Assembly (NCBI GenBank): GCA_018398815.1
Contig: CM031626.1
Location: 42,981,871 to 43,045,870, forward strand
Length of the DNA: 64,000 nt
Origin: Conus ventricosus
Lineage: Eukaryota > Mollusca > Gastropoda > Neogastropoda > Conidae
Direction: 5' to 3'
Made by a program: the position numbers and the translations under genes. Below are positions 1 to 12,974 of this stretch, piece by piece; within the stretch, counting starts at the first letter, position 1, and every line of letters begins with the position of its first letter. Below the pieces are notes generated by a model, which was not told the DNA's origin, made no database searches, and worked only from the letters and a program-made list of their open reading frames with translations.

Positions 1-33
1 TCCTAAGAGATGCAATCGCCCACTGATTGACCA

Positions 34-718
34 AACAATAAATTGCTGAACAATTAAGTAGTAATAAATAATAATAATGAATACTTATATAGCGCCTATT
101 CTCGGCTAGAGGCCAAGCTCTAAGCGCTTTACAATCAACACTCGTTTACACAACGGGCTGCCTACCTGGGTAGTGCCGACTGAAGAGCTGCCAGCTGGCG
201 CTTCATTCAGTCGTTTCCGGTGTCATCCAGTCAGTATCGTTCAATATCGATCACTCATTTTCCTTACTTCCTTCATTCTTTCCATTTCTCACGCAGGGTG
301 CATGCTATGTGTAACGTGTCATCCATACCAATGGCCAAACTGGCCTATTCTTCCGAAAGTTGGTGATGGGATGTTACGTGTGTGCAAGATGTTATGCATG
401 CGTTCACACACGGAACCTCGGTTTATAGTCTCATTCGAAGGACTGTATGGGAAATGGAGTCAGAACCAATGTTAACTCCGAGGGAAAAATCCCCCTGTAC
501 CGAAACGCCCAGGCGGAGGTTCGAACCCGCAACCCCAGGATCACCAAGATTTACGAGTCCGGCGCTCTACCAACTGAGCTATTCCGGCTCCCAGTAGTGA
601 GGGAAAACAAGTATAGGTTAACAATTCTTCCACCATTATAGTAATGACTTGGCAAAGATTTGAAATTTAAAAAAAAAAAAGGGGGGGGGAGGAATGTATA
701 TTAAAAAAAAAAATAAAA

Positions 719-720
<2 letters not shown>
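34..720. mobile_element. arm of fold-back element split by SINE
   Basis: 34-62 plus 593-700 reproduce the left arm of the 2538-3505 palindrome (TTGCTGAACAATTAAGTAGT, then AGGTTAACAATTCTTCCACC). Only the outer ~130 bp is present. Confidence 0.8.
63..592 (-). mobile_element. tRNA-headed SINE, flanked by AGTAGT
   Basis: On minus it starts with a tRNA-like head (592-510): A box TAGCTCAGTTGGTAGAGC and B box GGTTCGAACC. The body ends in TTGTAAAGCGCTTAGAGC, GGCGCTATATAAGT and an ATT-rich tail (78-63). AGTAGT flanks both sides (57-62, 593-598). The same flanking sequence is uninterrupted at 2541-2570. Confidence 0.85.

Positions 721-724
<4 letters not shown>

Positions 725-804
<80 letters not shown>
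725..804. repeat. (AT)n microsatellite
   Basis: An 80-bp run of AT. Confidence 0.97.
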
Positions 805-806
<2 letters not shown>

Positions 807-853
807 ATCACAGTAATGACAGACAACACAACAAGTTGTACATATTTTTCTTT

Positions 854-881
854 GACGTTTCGGCAATCTTGCCTTCCTCAG
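854..881 (-). ncRNA. hammerhead ribozyme-like core (Penelope type)
   Basis: On minus: CTGAGGA (matches CUGANGA), hairpin GGCAA-GA-TTGCC as helix II, then GAAAC and GTC. This is the minimal type I layout with almost no helix III reported for Penelope-like elements. Activity is not shown; such forms usually work as dimers. Confidence 0.6.
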
Positions 882-1379
882 AGAAACTTTATTTACTGAA
901 CAACACACAGATCACAAAACCCAACCACAGCTACGGGATAAAGAACATCACTCACTTGAATTGGAGAGGAAAAACCAGACAGAGGTTTTGAGGTGAAGGT
1001 GAGGATGGAGGAGGGGGGGCTGGGCAAGGGGGAAGGGGAAAGAGGCAGTTGGAGAGGATGGGGGAAGTGAGGGGAAAGGGTTAGGGATAGGGAATATTGT
1101 GGAGGGGTGAAGACGATGGACTCTCACATTCACGATATTCATACTCAATCTCGCAAGTCTCTCTCTCACAGAGACCCTCATTCAGCTGTCCCCTGCTGCC
1201 CCAGGAGACGTCATTCAAGTTACCAAGGGTAGGGGAAACCTGGGGGGGGGGGGGGGGGGGAAGGGGGAAACAGGTGAAAGGGGCACAGTGATGGAAGAGG
1301 GTGGAGGGGAACAGGAGGGGACAAAAAGGAAGGGAAAGGGGGAAAGTGTAGTAGTGCGGGATGGAGATAGTGTCCTGCA

Positions 1380-1680
1380 TTTCAGGAGATTCTATCTCGG
1401 CTGTACTCTGTCGTGAAAAAAAGTGGGAATGAGGGGGAACAAAATGCACATGGGGAGTGAGGGAGCCTGAGAGTTAAAAAAAAAAAAAATCTCGGCTGTA
1501 CTCTGTCGTGAAAAAAGTGGGAATGAGTGGGAACAAAATGCACATGGGGAGTGAGGGAGCCTGAGAGTTAAAAAAAAAAAAAATCTCGGCTGTACTCTGT
1601 CGTGAAAAAAGTGGGAATGAGGGGGAACAAAATGCACATGGGGAGTGAGGGAGCCTGAGAGTTAAAAAAAAAAAAAAAAC
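1380..1680. repeat. ~93-bp tandem repeat, 3+ units
   Basis: Units with ATCTCGGCTGTACTCTGTCG, TGAAAAAAGTGGGAATGAG and a poly-A block, in the 3' part of the Penelope-like element. Confidence 0.93.
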
Positions 1681-1701
1681 CAGATCACATGCACGCACAC
1701 T

Positions 1702-2536
<835 letters not shown>

Positions 2537-2537
2537 T

Positions 2538-3000
2538 AATGCTGAACAATTAAGTAGTGGGGAAAAGCAAGTACAGGTTAACAATTCTTCCACCATTATA
2601 GTAATGACTTGGCAACGATTTGAAATTTAATTTTTTTTAAAAGGGGGGGGGGGGAGAGATGATGAAAATGGGAAATATATATATATATATCATAAATATG
2701 AAAACCCTTCACTAGCTGCATGATGGAACCATCGCAATCCCTCTTAAAGGTAGATCTATTTGTATTGCCTGTTCCTAGGCCTTTTGTCCGCTGGATCAGA
2801 CTCATCGGGGAGACACAGCTGGTTGTGTCTGTGCTCTTGGCGTCAAACAGAGACACACCACAGTCCGTAATTCTGTGGTGTTCTCACCACCAAGGGTTCA
2901 AAAAAGAATCCAACAGCACCCAAAGCCACCAGCGAAAGGTAGTAAATGAAACAAAACGAAAGTGTGGAGAGGAAAAAAGTTGCTGAAAAACTAAAAACAT

Positions 3001-3053
<53 letters not shown>

Positions 3054-3505
3054 ATATTATATATATATATATTTATATATATATATATATACACCTTTGT
3101 TTTGTTCCATTTTACTACCCTTCACTGGCTGCTTTGGGGGTGCTGTTGGATTCTTTTTTGAACCCTTGGTGGTGAGAACACCACAGAATTATGGACTGTG
3201 GTGTGTCTCTATTTGACACCAAGAGCACAGACACAATCAGCCGTGTCTCCCTGATGAGTCTGATCCAGCAGACGAAAGGCCTAGGAGCAGGCAATGCAAA
3301 TAAATGTGCCTTCAAGAGGGATTACGATGGTTCCTTCAGGCAGCTAGTGAAGGGCTTCTCACAGTTATAATATGTTCCCCTCATTTTCTTCATCTTCAAT
3401 TATTTTTTTTTTTTTAAGTTCAAATCTTTGCCAAGTCATTACTATAACGACTGAAGAATTGTTAACCTGCACTTGTTTTCCCCCACTACTTAATTGTTCA
3501 GCATT
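2538..3505. mobile_element. fold-back element, ~400-bp inverted arms
   Basis: The left arm starts AATGCTGAACAATTAAGTAG and the right arm ends with its reverse complement. Arms 2538-2980 and 3100-3505 match over nearly their whole length (e.g. CCAAGGGTTCAAAAAAGAAT and its complement), around a TA-rich centre (3000-3092). Confidence 0.88.
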
Positions 3506-3534
3506 CTATATATAAAGATGGGATGTGTGAAGAC

Positions 3535-6300
3535 TCATCTGAATGAGCAGCAGCGCACTGCATCAGCAGATAAGACGTCGGAAGACCAAGGCCAGGATTT
3601 AAACCACAGTGCCAAGGACATCCACGCTGTTGGTTCGGATGAGGAATTTGCACAGGCCCTCGATGCCAGGCGCCTGAAACTCAACCTGCCACGAGCAAAC
3701 GAAACTGAAGATTGGGAGAAAACTGGATGCAAAAATCGTCCAAAGACTCGATGCACTGATAGGGAAAAGCACCCTGGAACACAAACTAGCCACATATGGG
3801 GACATTGTGTATGCCACATGTAGAGACGCCTATGGAGTAAAACTACCCAAAGAGAAAACACCTCCAAGAAATCCAGACCCAAGAAAAGTGGACAAGTCAA
3901 GTCCAAAAAAAACCTCAAAACAAAAGAAGACCCACTGCCACAAAAACAAGGTTTTAAAAAAAAACTTTGGGAAACCAAAAGAAAACACAGCGCCCTCAGC
4001 AAAGGGGAAAATCTGAAAGGGAAGGGGAAAGGCAAAAAGAAAAAGACACAAGAGCCTTTTTTCAGAGCCCCCCTTCCGTTTGCCGAAACTGTTTGAGCAC
4101 CAAAAAAACGGGACCCAAGGTGGAAAAAGGGGTTTCTGGCCATTGAGGAAAACTTTACTCTGACTCACAAAAAAGCACCACTCGACTTTTAAAGGGTTTG
4201 GGGGGCCCCCAAACCCCTGAGGAAATTTCCCATGGCAACCTCCAAGTTGGCGGAAAAATAAGAAGGGGTCGACAAACCCAGAGCCAAATCATCACCGGGG
4301 GCCAAACGGAATCCTTCCCAGTTTAACAAAAAAAGCCCCAAAGGTGCTGGAGGGGGCCCCACGGGTGTCGATCGCTTGAGAAACCAAAGATCCGGCCAGG
4401 GGATCGGCAATGGTGTTACTCCCCAAAAGAAAAAACTCAAGTGACATCACCATTTCGGGCCAATACACTACGAACGTCGAAGGAAAATCTTTTCCTGTCA
4501 GGGCAAGGCTACCAAGACCTATGGAAACAAGTAGGGATGTGTCATCCAAAGGGGGCATCCCGGCGGGGCGGGCGTGTAAACACGCCACAATGTTTGGGGA
4601 CCAACCCAAAAAAAGCAAAAACAAAAAGAGGGACCTGGACGTAGGTGGCTTGATCTGGCAAACCAATGGACTGTCCCCCTGAGATGATACAGGGGGCTCT
4701 TGGAGTCCCCATGTGCCAAAGAACATCCGCGACATGCTCAAGAAGTACTTAATGGCTTCCAATGCGGTTCCTACCAAGGAGAAAACAAATTGGATCAATT
4801 TGGGAAAGGGGGGCTTTGCAATGGCTTGAAATTTCCCCAACTTTTTCGGCGGGCAAGGGAAACCACTTGAAAGCAGAAACAAACAACGCGGAAAAACAGA
4901 CCTGGCGAGGGTACAATGCCTCCTCTCAAGGCCTTCAGGGATGACACTACAGTGATTCACCAGAAGAGAACACTCATTGTTGGAGAGGCTGGACGACATA
5001 GTTGCCCACCAAATGAGTTAACCAAAGAAATCACGGAGTCTCTCACGAGAAAGGGGAAAAAGTGGCCGAATCTGTGGTCTTATTGTTGCCAACCAGGCCT
5101 TTCCAACATCACAGAAGAACCAGTCAAGACCCTTTGGGAAAAGATGGATGATGATACGCTGAAAGACACAAAAAAGGGCAAAAGAAACCAACAAAAGGCG
5201 GAAGAAGGCTTGGAGCCCCTTACCAGGGGGGGGCCCCCTGGAAATTAAAAAAGGTCTGGGTCTGCAGTTCAGCTGATCCCAAAGCTCCTAGGGCCCTGAT
5301 GATATCACATCGCACCACCAGGGGGGAAAGGGAAAGCCAAAACAAAAAGTTCAAAAGGGGAAATGGTTTGGTGCCCCCCCTGTTGACTGACTCGCGCTGT
5401 ACGTCCCCAAAGAAAGCTAAACCCCACTGAAATCCATCCGGGAGGAAACAAAGCGGGAAGATCAGACTTCAAAGCAGCGGAGGACTCAGGAGACAAGGTG
5501 GTAGAAGCAACAAGCCCCACAAAAGACGGGGCAGAAAAAGGGAAAAATTTCAAGAGGCGGGATTCGAAAAAAAAGTCTCAAATAAGAATAACGGGACACC
5601 CCGCCAAACAACAAAAAAGGGGTCCCAAAAACTGAAGGGTTGGTCAAAGGCCAAAAGGGAAAAGCCAAAGAGACAGCATCCAGCAAGCCAGCAAGGGCAA
5701 GGACAACGTGGGAGAATGCACCCCAAAAAGAAGTCTAACGGAATGAATTTGGCACATGGCCCCCCCCCAGCGTTTCATTTCTCAGATCGGCATATGACCT
5801 TTTGCCCCCAAAATGCAAACCGGTGAAGGGGGGGAAAACAGACGACCTGCTGCCCCTCTGCCCTGAAAAACAAATGGAGCATTTTAAAATCATTTTAAAA
5901 AGCCCCGTCCAAGGGAAAGGGAAATGGAGGCACAAAAAAGGCCAAAGAAATTTACAAGTGTCTGGGCTAGTACCCAAACCCCCAAAAAAGGGGAAACAGG
6001 CTCCAAAAGCACCCCAACATTTCTCCGGCAGGGGGCGCAAAACTGGGCCCAAAAAAACAGTGCCCTCCATGCAGGCAAGTCTGCGGATGGGGCAGTGACG
6101 GGAGTGCACTGCAGACCCCCAGAATGGGAAAAGTCCCCAAATCATCAAAGAGGGGATGCCCCAAAAGAGTCCACTCAAAATCAACCAAGCAGCGATCAGA
6201 CGACTCCGTGCCTTGAGAACAAAGGGGGAGCTCAAATCTAAAGACGAAAAGATGCTGAATTTGGGAAACACCCGAGGAGAGAAGGTATCAGGCAAAGCCT
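3535..6300 (+). pseudogene. decayed LINE-like ORF remnant
   Basis: Shifting plus-strand frames give DEEFAQALDARRLKLNLP, ATCRDAYGVKLPKEKTPP, HQKRTL..LERLDDIVAHQM and an APGPDDI-like trace (5290-5310), as in the endonuclease-RT linker and early RT of non-LTR elements. Dense homopolymer indels prevent an alignment by eye; the LINE assignment is inference. Confidence 0.4.
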
Positions 6301-6489
6301 CACTGAGAAATTGGAGCTAGGGATTGTGGAACGCTGCAAAAACCTCTGAAAAGTTCAGTTTTCGGGGAAGGGGAAAAACCCGAGCCCCGAAAGCAAGGCA
6401 GAAGCGGCAGAAAAGGGGCAAGCGGATTGGGCAAGGAGGAAAAAAATGAACTTTATAAGGCTTAATTCCCTACAAAAATCAGGTGTCCC

Positions 6490-6650
6490 TTGCCAGTGGG
6501 AAAAAAGCAGTCATTAAGAGAAAAGAGCATGTCCCGAGGGTCAAGGGTTCGAACCCACCATGGCTGTCCCCGATGGGGGAAAAAAAAAAAAAGGGGGAGC
6601 AGAGGACACCGGAGTAGAACCGGGTGTGGGGCCCCCCCCCCTAGAGTGTC
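6490..6650 (+). repeat. tRNA-like remnant
   Basis: GGTCAAGGGTTCGAACCCAC is a Pol III B-box match. The rest is degraded by indels. Surrounding 6660-8400 holds a GA microsatellite (6760-6781, 6985-7005), AT-rich DNA and C/T-rich DNA, with no gene seen. Confidence 0.3.
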
Positions 6651-7035
6651 AGGGGATAAGGGGCCAAACACTTGCTTAAGGGGCCCTTTTTGGGCTCTCT
6701 GCTCCAGCTCCCACGAGTTTTTTCTACTTTTTATTTATATATATAATATATAGAGGAGAAGGAGAGAGAGAGAGAGAGAGAGATCAGTGGTTAAAACGCC
6801 CAAAAACAATTTTTACAAGTACAAGTGCTCAACCCCTTGGGAGCAAAATTATGAAAACAATAGAAGGGAACCCAAACTTCATCCTACGATAGCCAAACCA
6901 GAAACAAATTTTTTGTTTTTTTAACATTTTCCCCTTTTCTACTTTTTTTTACTACAAATAAATATAAAAATTTAAAAAGAGAGGAAGAGAGAGAGAGAGA
7001 GAGAAACTCTTTTTAAATGACAAGACGAAACAAGC

Positions 7036-7090
7036 AAGTTTTCTTTCAACGTTTCCCCACTTGGCCTTCTTCGGGGACGCTTTATTTCTG
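7036..7090 (-). mobile_element. second Penelope-like terminal fragment
   Basis: On minus, CCGAAGAAGGCCAAGTGGGG then AAACGTTGAAAG aligns with the hammerhead region at 845-890, including the AAATAAAG upstream and ACTTG downstream. Decayed. Confidence 0.5.
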
Positions 7091-8404
7091 CACGACTCAC
7101 AAACAAAGCCTTTTCCCCACCACTCCCCAAGAAAAAAGCTCACACCCCCACACACACAACACACACACCCCACAACATATAATAATTTTAATATTTATAT
7201 TATATAAAAATTATATAATATTTTATATAAAAAAAATATATATAATTTTTATAAAAGATTAATTTGGGGACAAAATGGTTGTCTGTGTGCACATTATGTA
7301 AAAGATTCAACCCCAGAAAGGAATCTTTAGGTTGACTGTGGGCCAAGCGATGCCCGTTTTCCCGATATAAGAGGGTTTTACACGTCAAAAATTGATTATT
7401 TCTCATGTGAAAAGGCGCGGACGGAAGCGAGTTAGGTAACCTTGTTTTGCTGCCTTGACCATCCATTGCAAAAGGAAAACCCCTGTTAAGCCGTTTGGGG
7501 GACTCAACAGAGTCGACTTGCTGATTTGGGGGTCAAAACCATACCTTGCCTCCATCCCAGGGACGTTGTCTGTGCCCGGATTTTAAGTTTTTTTTGTTTT
7601 GTTTTTTTTGTTTTTTTTTTTGTTGTTTTTTTTTTCTGTCCCAACCCCTGCGCCACCCAAGGGAGTGCACCCCCACCCTCATTTTGACACCTCGTCCACA
7701 CCCAGCCCGGTCGGCCCCCCCTGCCCCCCCCCACCCAAACCACAGGGGGCGTCATGTCAAATCGTCAAGAGGCACCCACCGGGAGACACTGCACCTCCGA
7801 TCACTTCGGGGTGTTCAGGGGCCCTGCGATAAACATCCGGACACCCCCTACTAAGCCCCCTACGACACAAAAAATTTGCTTAGTCGCGGAGCCGGGCGTG
7901 AGTGACTCTCCCTCCAGAGGCCCCACACGCCCCAACGCCACCCCCAGGGACCGCCGACCCCGGGGACCCCAGGGAAACCCAAACAAGACAAAAAGACTGG
8001 AAAAACATGAAATGGGCACCATGAAACAGGGCACAAGGCCTAAATTTGAACATTTTTTTTTATGCTGATCGATAAATGGGGTGATTAAAAAGAGCTACGG
8101 ATTTCCATTTCGGTCTGGATTTTAAGTGTTGTGTTGTTTTTTATTATATGTGCTTTTGGTGTTGCGTGAAAAATGTCAAAATTGAATTGACAGTGAATGC
8201 CGGTGTCAGCTGCGTGAATTGTCGGCATGTGATGTTTATTCTACAGTCACTGAGTTAACGCCTGGCTGCTGGTTGGTGGGTGCGTCATTGTTTAGACTGA
8301 CAGCGTGTGTGGGGCAGACTCAGGCACAAACGGCGTTCTAAAGGCGTTTGGTAGTGAACTGACCTAGGCAGGGTTAAGACAATCAATCCGTTGACTGTAA
8401 GTGA

Positions 8405-11400
8405 GCCTATGTGACTGAAGAAGAGGCTTTGGGGTCTGTGATGGTGGGGTCCAAGGGGACTCTTTGTGACTGAGAAGAGGCTTTGGGGTCTGTGATGGTG
8501 GGGTCCAAGGGGACTCTTTGTGACTGAAGAAGAAGGCTTTGGGGGTCTGTGATGGTGGGGTCCAAGGGGACTCTTTGTGATTGAAGAAGAGGCTTTGGGG
8601 GGTCTGTGATTGGTGGGGTCCAAAGGGGGGGGGTCTGTGATGGTGGGGTCCAAGGGAGGGGGGTCTGTGATGGTGGGGTCCAAGGGGGGGGGGGGGTGAC
8701 TGATGATGGTGGGGTCCAAGGGAGGGGGGGTCTGTGATGGTGGGGTCCAAGGGAGGGTCTGTGATGGTGGGTCCAAGGAGGGGGGTTGTGATGGTGGGGT
8801 CTAAGGGGGGTCTGTGATGGTGGGGTCCAAGGAGGGTCTGTGATGGTGGGGTCCAAGGGGGGGGGTCTGTGATGGTAGGGTCCAACGGAGGGTCTGTGAT
8901 GGGGGGTCCAAGGGAGGGTCTGTGATGGTGGGTCCAGGGGGGGGTCTGTGATGGTGGGGTCCAAGGGGGGGGGGGGGGTCTGTGATGGTGGGGTCCAAGG
9001 GAGGGTCTGTGATGGTGGGGTCCAAGCGGGGGGGGGTCTGTGATGGTGGGGTCCAAGGGGGGTCTGTGATGGTGGGGTCCAAGGGAGGGTCTGTGATGGT
9101 GGGTCCAAGGGGGGGTTCTGTGATGGTGGGTCCAAGGGGGGGGGGGGGGTCTGTGATGGTTGGGGTCCAGGGGGGGGTCTGTGATGGTGGGGTCCAAGGG
9201 GGGGGGGGTCTGTGATGGTGGGGTCCAAGGGGGGTCTGTGATGGGGGGTCCAGGGGGGGGGGGGGGGGGGTCCGTGATGGTGGGGTCCAAGGGGGGTTTG
9301 TGATGGTGGGGTCCAAGGGGGGGTCTGTGATGGTGGGGTCCAAGGGAGGGGTCTGCGATGGTGGGGTCCAAGGGAGGGTCTGTGATGGTGGGTCCAAGGG
9401 GGGGTGGGGGGGGGATGTCTGTGATGGTGGGGTCCAATGGGGGTCAGTGATGGTGGTGGTCCAAGGGGGGGGGGGGGGTCTGTGATGGTGGGGTCCAAGG
9501 GAGGGTCTGTGATGGTGGGGTCCAAGGGAGGGGGGGCTGTGAGGTGGGTGTCCAAGGGGGGGGGGGGTCTGTGATGGTGGGGTCCAAGGGGGGGGTGTTT
9601 ATGGTGGGGTCCAAGGGGGGGGTCTGTGATGGTGGGGTCCAAGGGGGGGGGGGGGGCTGTGATGGTGGGGGCCAAGGGAGGGTTCTGTGATGGTGGGGTC
9701 CAAGGGGGGGGGGGGGGGTCTGTGAAGGTGGGGTCCAAGGGGGTCTGTGATGGTGGGGTCCAAGGGAGGGTCTGTGATGGTGGGGTCCAAGGTCTGGGGG
9801 GGGGGGGGTCTGTGTGTGGGGTCCAAGGGAGGGTCTGTGATGGTGGGGTCCAAGGGAGGGTGCTGTGATGGTGGGGTCCAAGGGAGGGGTGTGTGATGGT
9901 GGGGTCCAAGGGAGGGTCTGTATGGTGGGGTCCAAGGGGGGGGGGTCTGTGATGGTGGGGTCCAAGGGGGGGTCTGTGGATGGTGGGGTCCAAGGGGGGG
10001 TCTGTGATGGGGGTCCAAGGGAGGGTCTGTGATGGTGGGGTCCAAGGGAGGGTCTGTGATGGTGGGGTCCAGGGGGGGTCTGTGATGGTGGGGTTCCAAG
10101 GGAGGGCCGTGGTGGGGGGTCAAGGGAGGGTCTGTGATGGTGGGGTCCAAGGGAGGGTCTGTGATGGTGGGGTCCAAGGGGGGGTCTGTGATGGTGGGGT
10201 CCAAGGGAGGGGTCTGTGATGGTGGGGTCCAAGGGAGGGTCTGTGATGGTGGGGTCCAAGGAGGGGGGGTCTGTGATGGTGGGGTCCAAGGGGAGAGGTC
10301 TGTGATGGTGGGGTCCAAGGAGGGGTCGTGATGGTGGGGTCCAAGGGAGGGTCTGTGATGGTGGGGTCCAAGGGAGGGGTCTGTGATGGTGGGGTCCAAG
10401 GGGGGGTCTGTGATGGTTGGGTCCAGGGGGGGGGGGGTCTGTGATGGTTGGGTCCAAGGGGGGGGGGGGTCTGTGATGGGGGGGGTCCAAGGGGGGGGTC
10501 CTGTGATGGTGGGGTCCAAGGGAGGGTCTGTGATTGTGGGGTCCAAGGGGGGGGGTTCTGTGATGGTGGGGTCCAAGGGGGGGGGTTGTGATGGTGGGGT
10601 CCAAGGGGGGGGGGGTCTTTGATGGTGGGTCCAAGGGAGGGGTCTGTGATGGTGGGGTCCAAGGGGGGTCTGTGATGGGGGGTCCAAGGGGGGGTCTGTG
10701 AATGGATGGGGTCCAAGGGGGGGTCTGTGATGGTGGGGTCCAAGGGTGGGGGGTCTGTGATGGTCGGGTCCAAGGGGGGTCTGTGATGGTGGGGTCCAAG
10801 GGGGGGGTCTGTGATGGTGGGGTCCAAGGGGGGTCTGTGATGGTGGGGTCCAAGGGGGTCTGTGATGGTGGGGTCCAAGGGGGGGTCTGTGATGGTGGGG
10901 TCCGAGGGGGGGGGTCTGTGATGGTGGGGTCCAAGGGAGGGGTCTGTGATGGTGGGGTCCAAGGGGGGGGTCTGTGATGGTGGGGTCCAAGGGAGGGTCT
11001 GTGATGGTGGGGTCCAAGGAGGGTCTGTGATTGGTGGGGTCCAAGGGGGGGGGGGGGGGGGGTCTGTGATGGTGGGGTCCAAGGGAGGGTCTGTGATGGT
11101 GGGATCCAAGGGGGGTCTGTGATGGTGGGGTCCAAGGGAGGGTCTGTGATGGTGGGTCCAAGGAGGGGTCTGTGATGGTTGGGTCCAGGGGGGGGATCTG
11201 TGATGGTTGGGTCCAGTGGGGGGTGACTGTGATGGTGGGGTCCAAGGGAGGGTCTGTGATGGTGGGGGTCCAAGGGGGGGTCTGTGATGGTGGGGTCCAA
11301 GGGGGGGGTCTGTGATGGTGGGGTCCAAGGGAGGGGTCTGTGATGGTGGGGTCCAAGGGAGGGTCTGTGATGGTGGGGTCCAAGGGGGGGGGGGTCTGTG

Positions 11401-11655
11401 ATGGTGGGGTCCAAGGGGGGGGGTCTGTGATGGTGGGGTCCAAGGGGGGGTCTGTGATGGTGGGGTCCAAGGGAGGGGTCTGTGATGGTGGGGTCCAAGG
11501 GGGGGTCTGTGATGGTGGGGTCCAAGGGGGGGTCTGTGATGGTGGGGTCCAAGGGGGGGGGTGTGATTGTGGGGTCCAAGGGGGGGGGGGGTCTGTGATG
11601 GTGGGGCCCAAGGGGGGGGGGGGGTCTGTGATGGTGGGGTCCAAGGGGACTCTTT
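8405..11655. repeat. 3.25-kb G-rich 27-bp minisatellite
   Basis: About 115 units of GTCTGTGATGGTGGGGTCCA plus AG and a G run of 2-18 bases. Both ends are 65-bp versions with GGGGACTCTTTGTGACTGAA. The minus strand lacks stops in all frames, giving artefactual His/Pro/Asp/Thr-rich ORFs. Each unit offers G runs suited to quadruplex formation. Confidence 0.97.
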
Positions 11656-11727
11656 GTGCCAATTGGTTGTGACGGCCAGGGACTGTTTTCAATGGCATTT
11701 TGATGGCTGTTCGGGGATGGGTTGTGT

Positions 11728-11757
11728 GTGTGGGGGGGGGGGGGGGGGGGGGGGGGG
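11728..11757. repeat. poly-G run
   Basis: A G run of about 30 bases just beyond the large G-rich array. Confidence 0.85.
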
Positions 11758-11989
11758 CTGTGGTAAATGTTATCTTTTCATGAAAAAGGGCTACTAATTA
11801 CTATTGCTAATTTTTTTTTTTAACTTTCAATTGAATAATAAGTTGACGCCTCTTATCGGAGGGAACCTTATTCGGATTTGGTGATTGAGACAGAACGCGC
11901 GTGTACGTGTTTACTTGTAATTGCAGAAGAATGGTTCCTTCTGAGTGCAGTGAGTGAGCTTCTGTCCTATACTGAATTTTTGCGCATTT

Positions 11990-12974
11990 AATCCCCTTCT
12001 GACGACGCTATGGTCCAGTCTGTACTGCTATGGTCCACTCTGTGTCTCTTTGGTACTCCCATTATCACCATGTCCACTCTTGCCCTCTAAGGTCCTCTGC
12101 ACAAACTCGTCCACCCTGTGTCCCTATTGTGAAGTCCGTACCTCCATTGTTCACTGTACATTCCCCTCGTCCACTCTGAACCCCATGGTTCATTCTGTAC
12201 CCAGTGGTCCATTCTATACTCCTATGGTTACTCTGTACTTCTCTTATCCACCCTATACCCCTATGGGCCATTTTTGACCTTCTGTTGTTCACTCTACATC
12301 CCTATCTTCATCTGTACCACTATGGTCCACTCTCTGCCTCCTTAATCCACTCTACACCCCTATGGCCCATTTTGAACTTCTATCGGTCACTCTACATCCC
12401 TGTCTTCCAACTGTACCCCTATGGTTCACTCTGTGCCTCTATTATCCATTCTATACCCTATAGGCCATTTTGAACGTCTATTGTTCACTCTACATCTCTA
12501 TCTTCCATCTGTACCCCTATGGTCCACTCTCTGCCTCTATTATCCATTCTATACCCTATGGACCATTTTGACTTCTATCGTTCACTCTACATCCCTGTCT
12601 TCCAACTGTACCCTATGGTTCACTCTGTGCCTCTATTATCCATTCTGTACCCTATAGGCCATTTTGAACGTCTATTGTTCACTCTACGTCTCTATCTTCC
12701 ATCTGCACCTATGGTTCACCCTGTACTCTGCGGTCCAACTATACCTCTCTGGTTCACTTGGCACCCCTATGGTCCACTCTATACCCCCATGATGCACTCT
12801 ATACCCCCACGATTTACTTTACATGCCTACGGTCTACTCTGTAGCCTATGCTCGATACCCTATGGTCCAGTCTCTGCCCATATGATCTATTATGTCATTC
12901 CATCGATACTCTATATCTGTATGGTCCACTTCATACGTTATAGTCCGCTCTGTCCCTTTTTGTTCACTTTGTAC
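11990..12974. repeat. diverged ~55/160-bp higher-order repeat
   Basis: Degenerate units with TATGGTCCACTCTGTGCCTC, arranged in longer ~160-bp blocks (CCATTTTGAACTTCTATCGG ... CATCTGTACCCC). Clearly related to the 20-bp array. Confidence 0.85.

Noticed and set aside
510..597. Functional tRNA gene
   Set aside because: A and B boxes are good, but the anticodon stem pairs poorly and the head is joined to a SINE body with flanking duplication.
3494..3823. 109-codon ORF as a host gene
   Set aside because: Its sequence continues in other frames with LINE-like features, and there is no start context or intron structure.
8405..11700. Minus-strand ORFs up to 711 codons rich in Asp-Pro-Thr-Ile-Thr
   Set aside because: They are translations of a 27-bp repeat without stop codons in any frame. 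Overlapping ORFs in all three frames and variable G runs make coding implausible.
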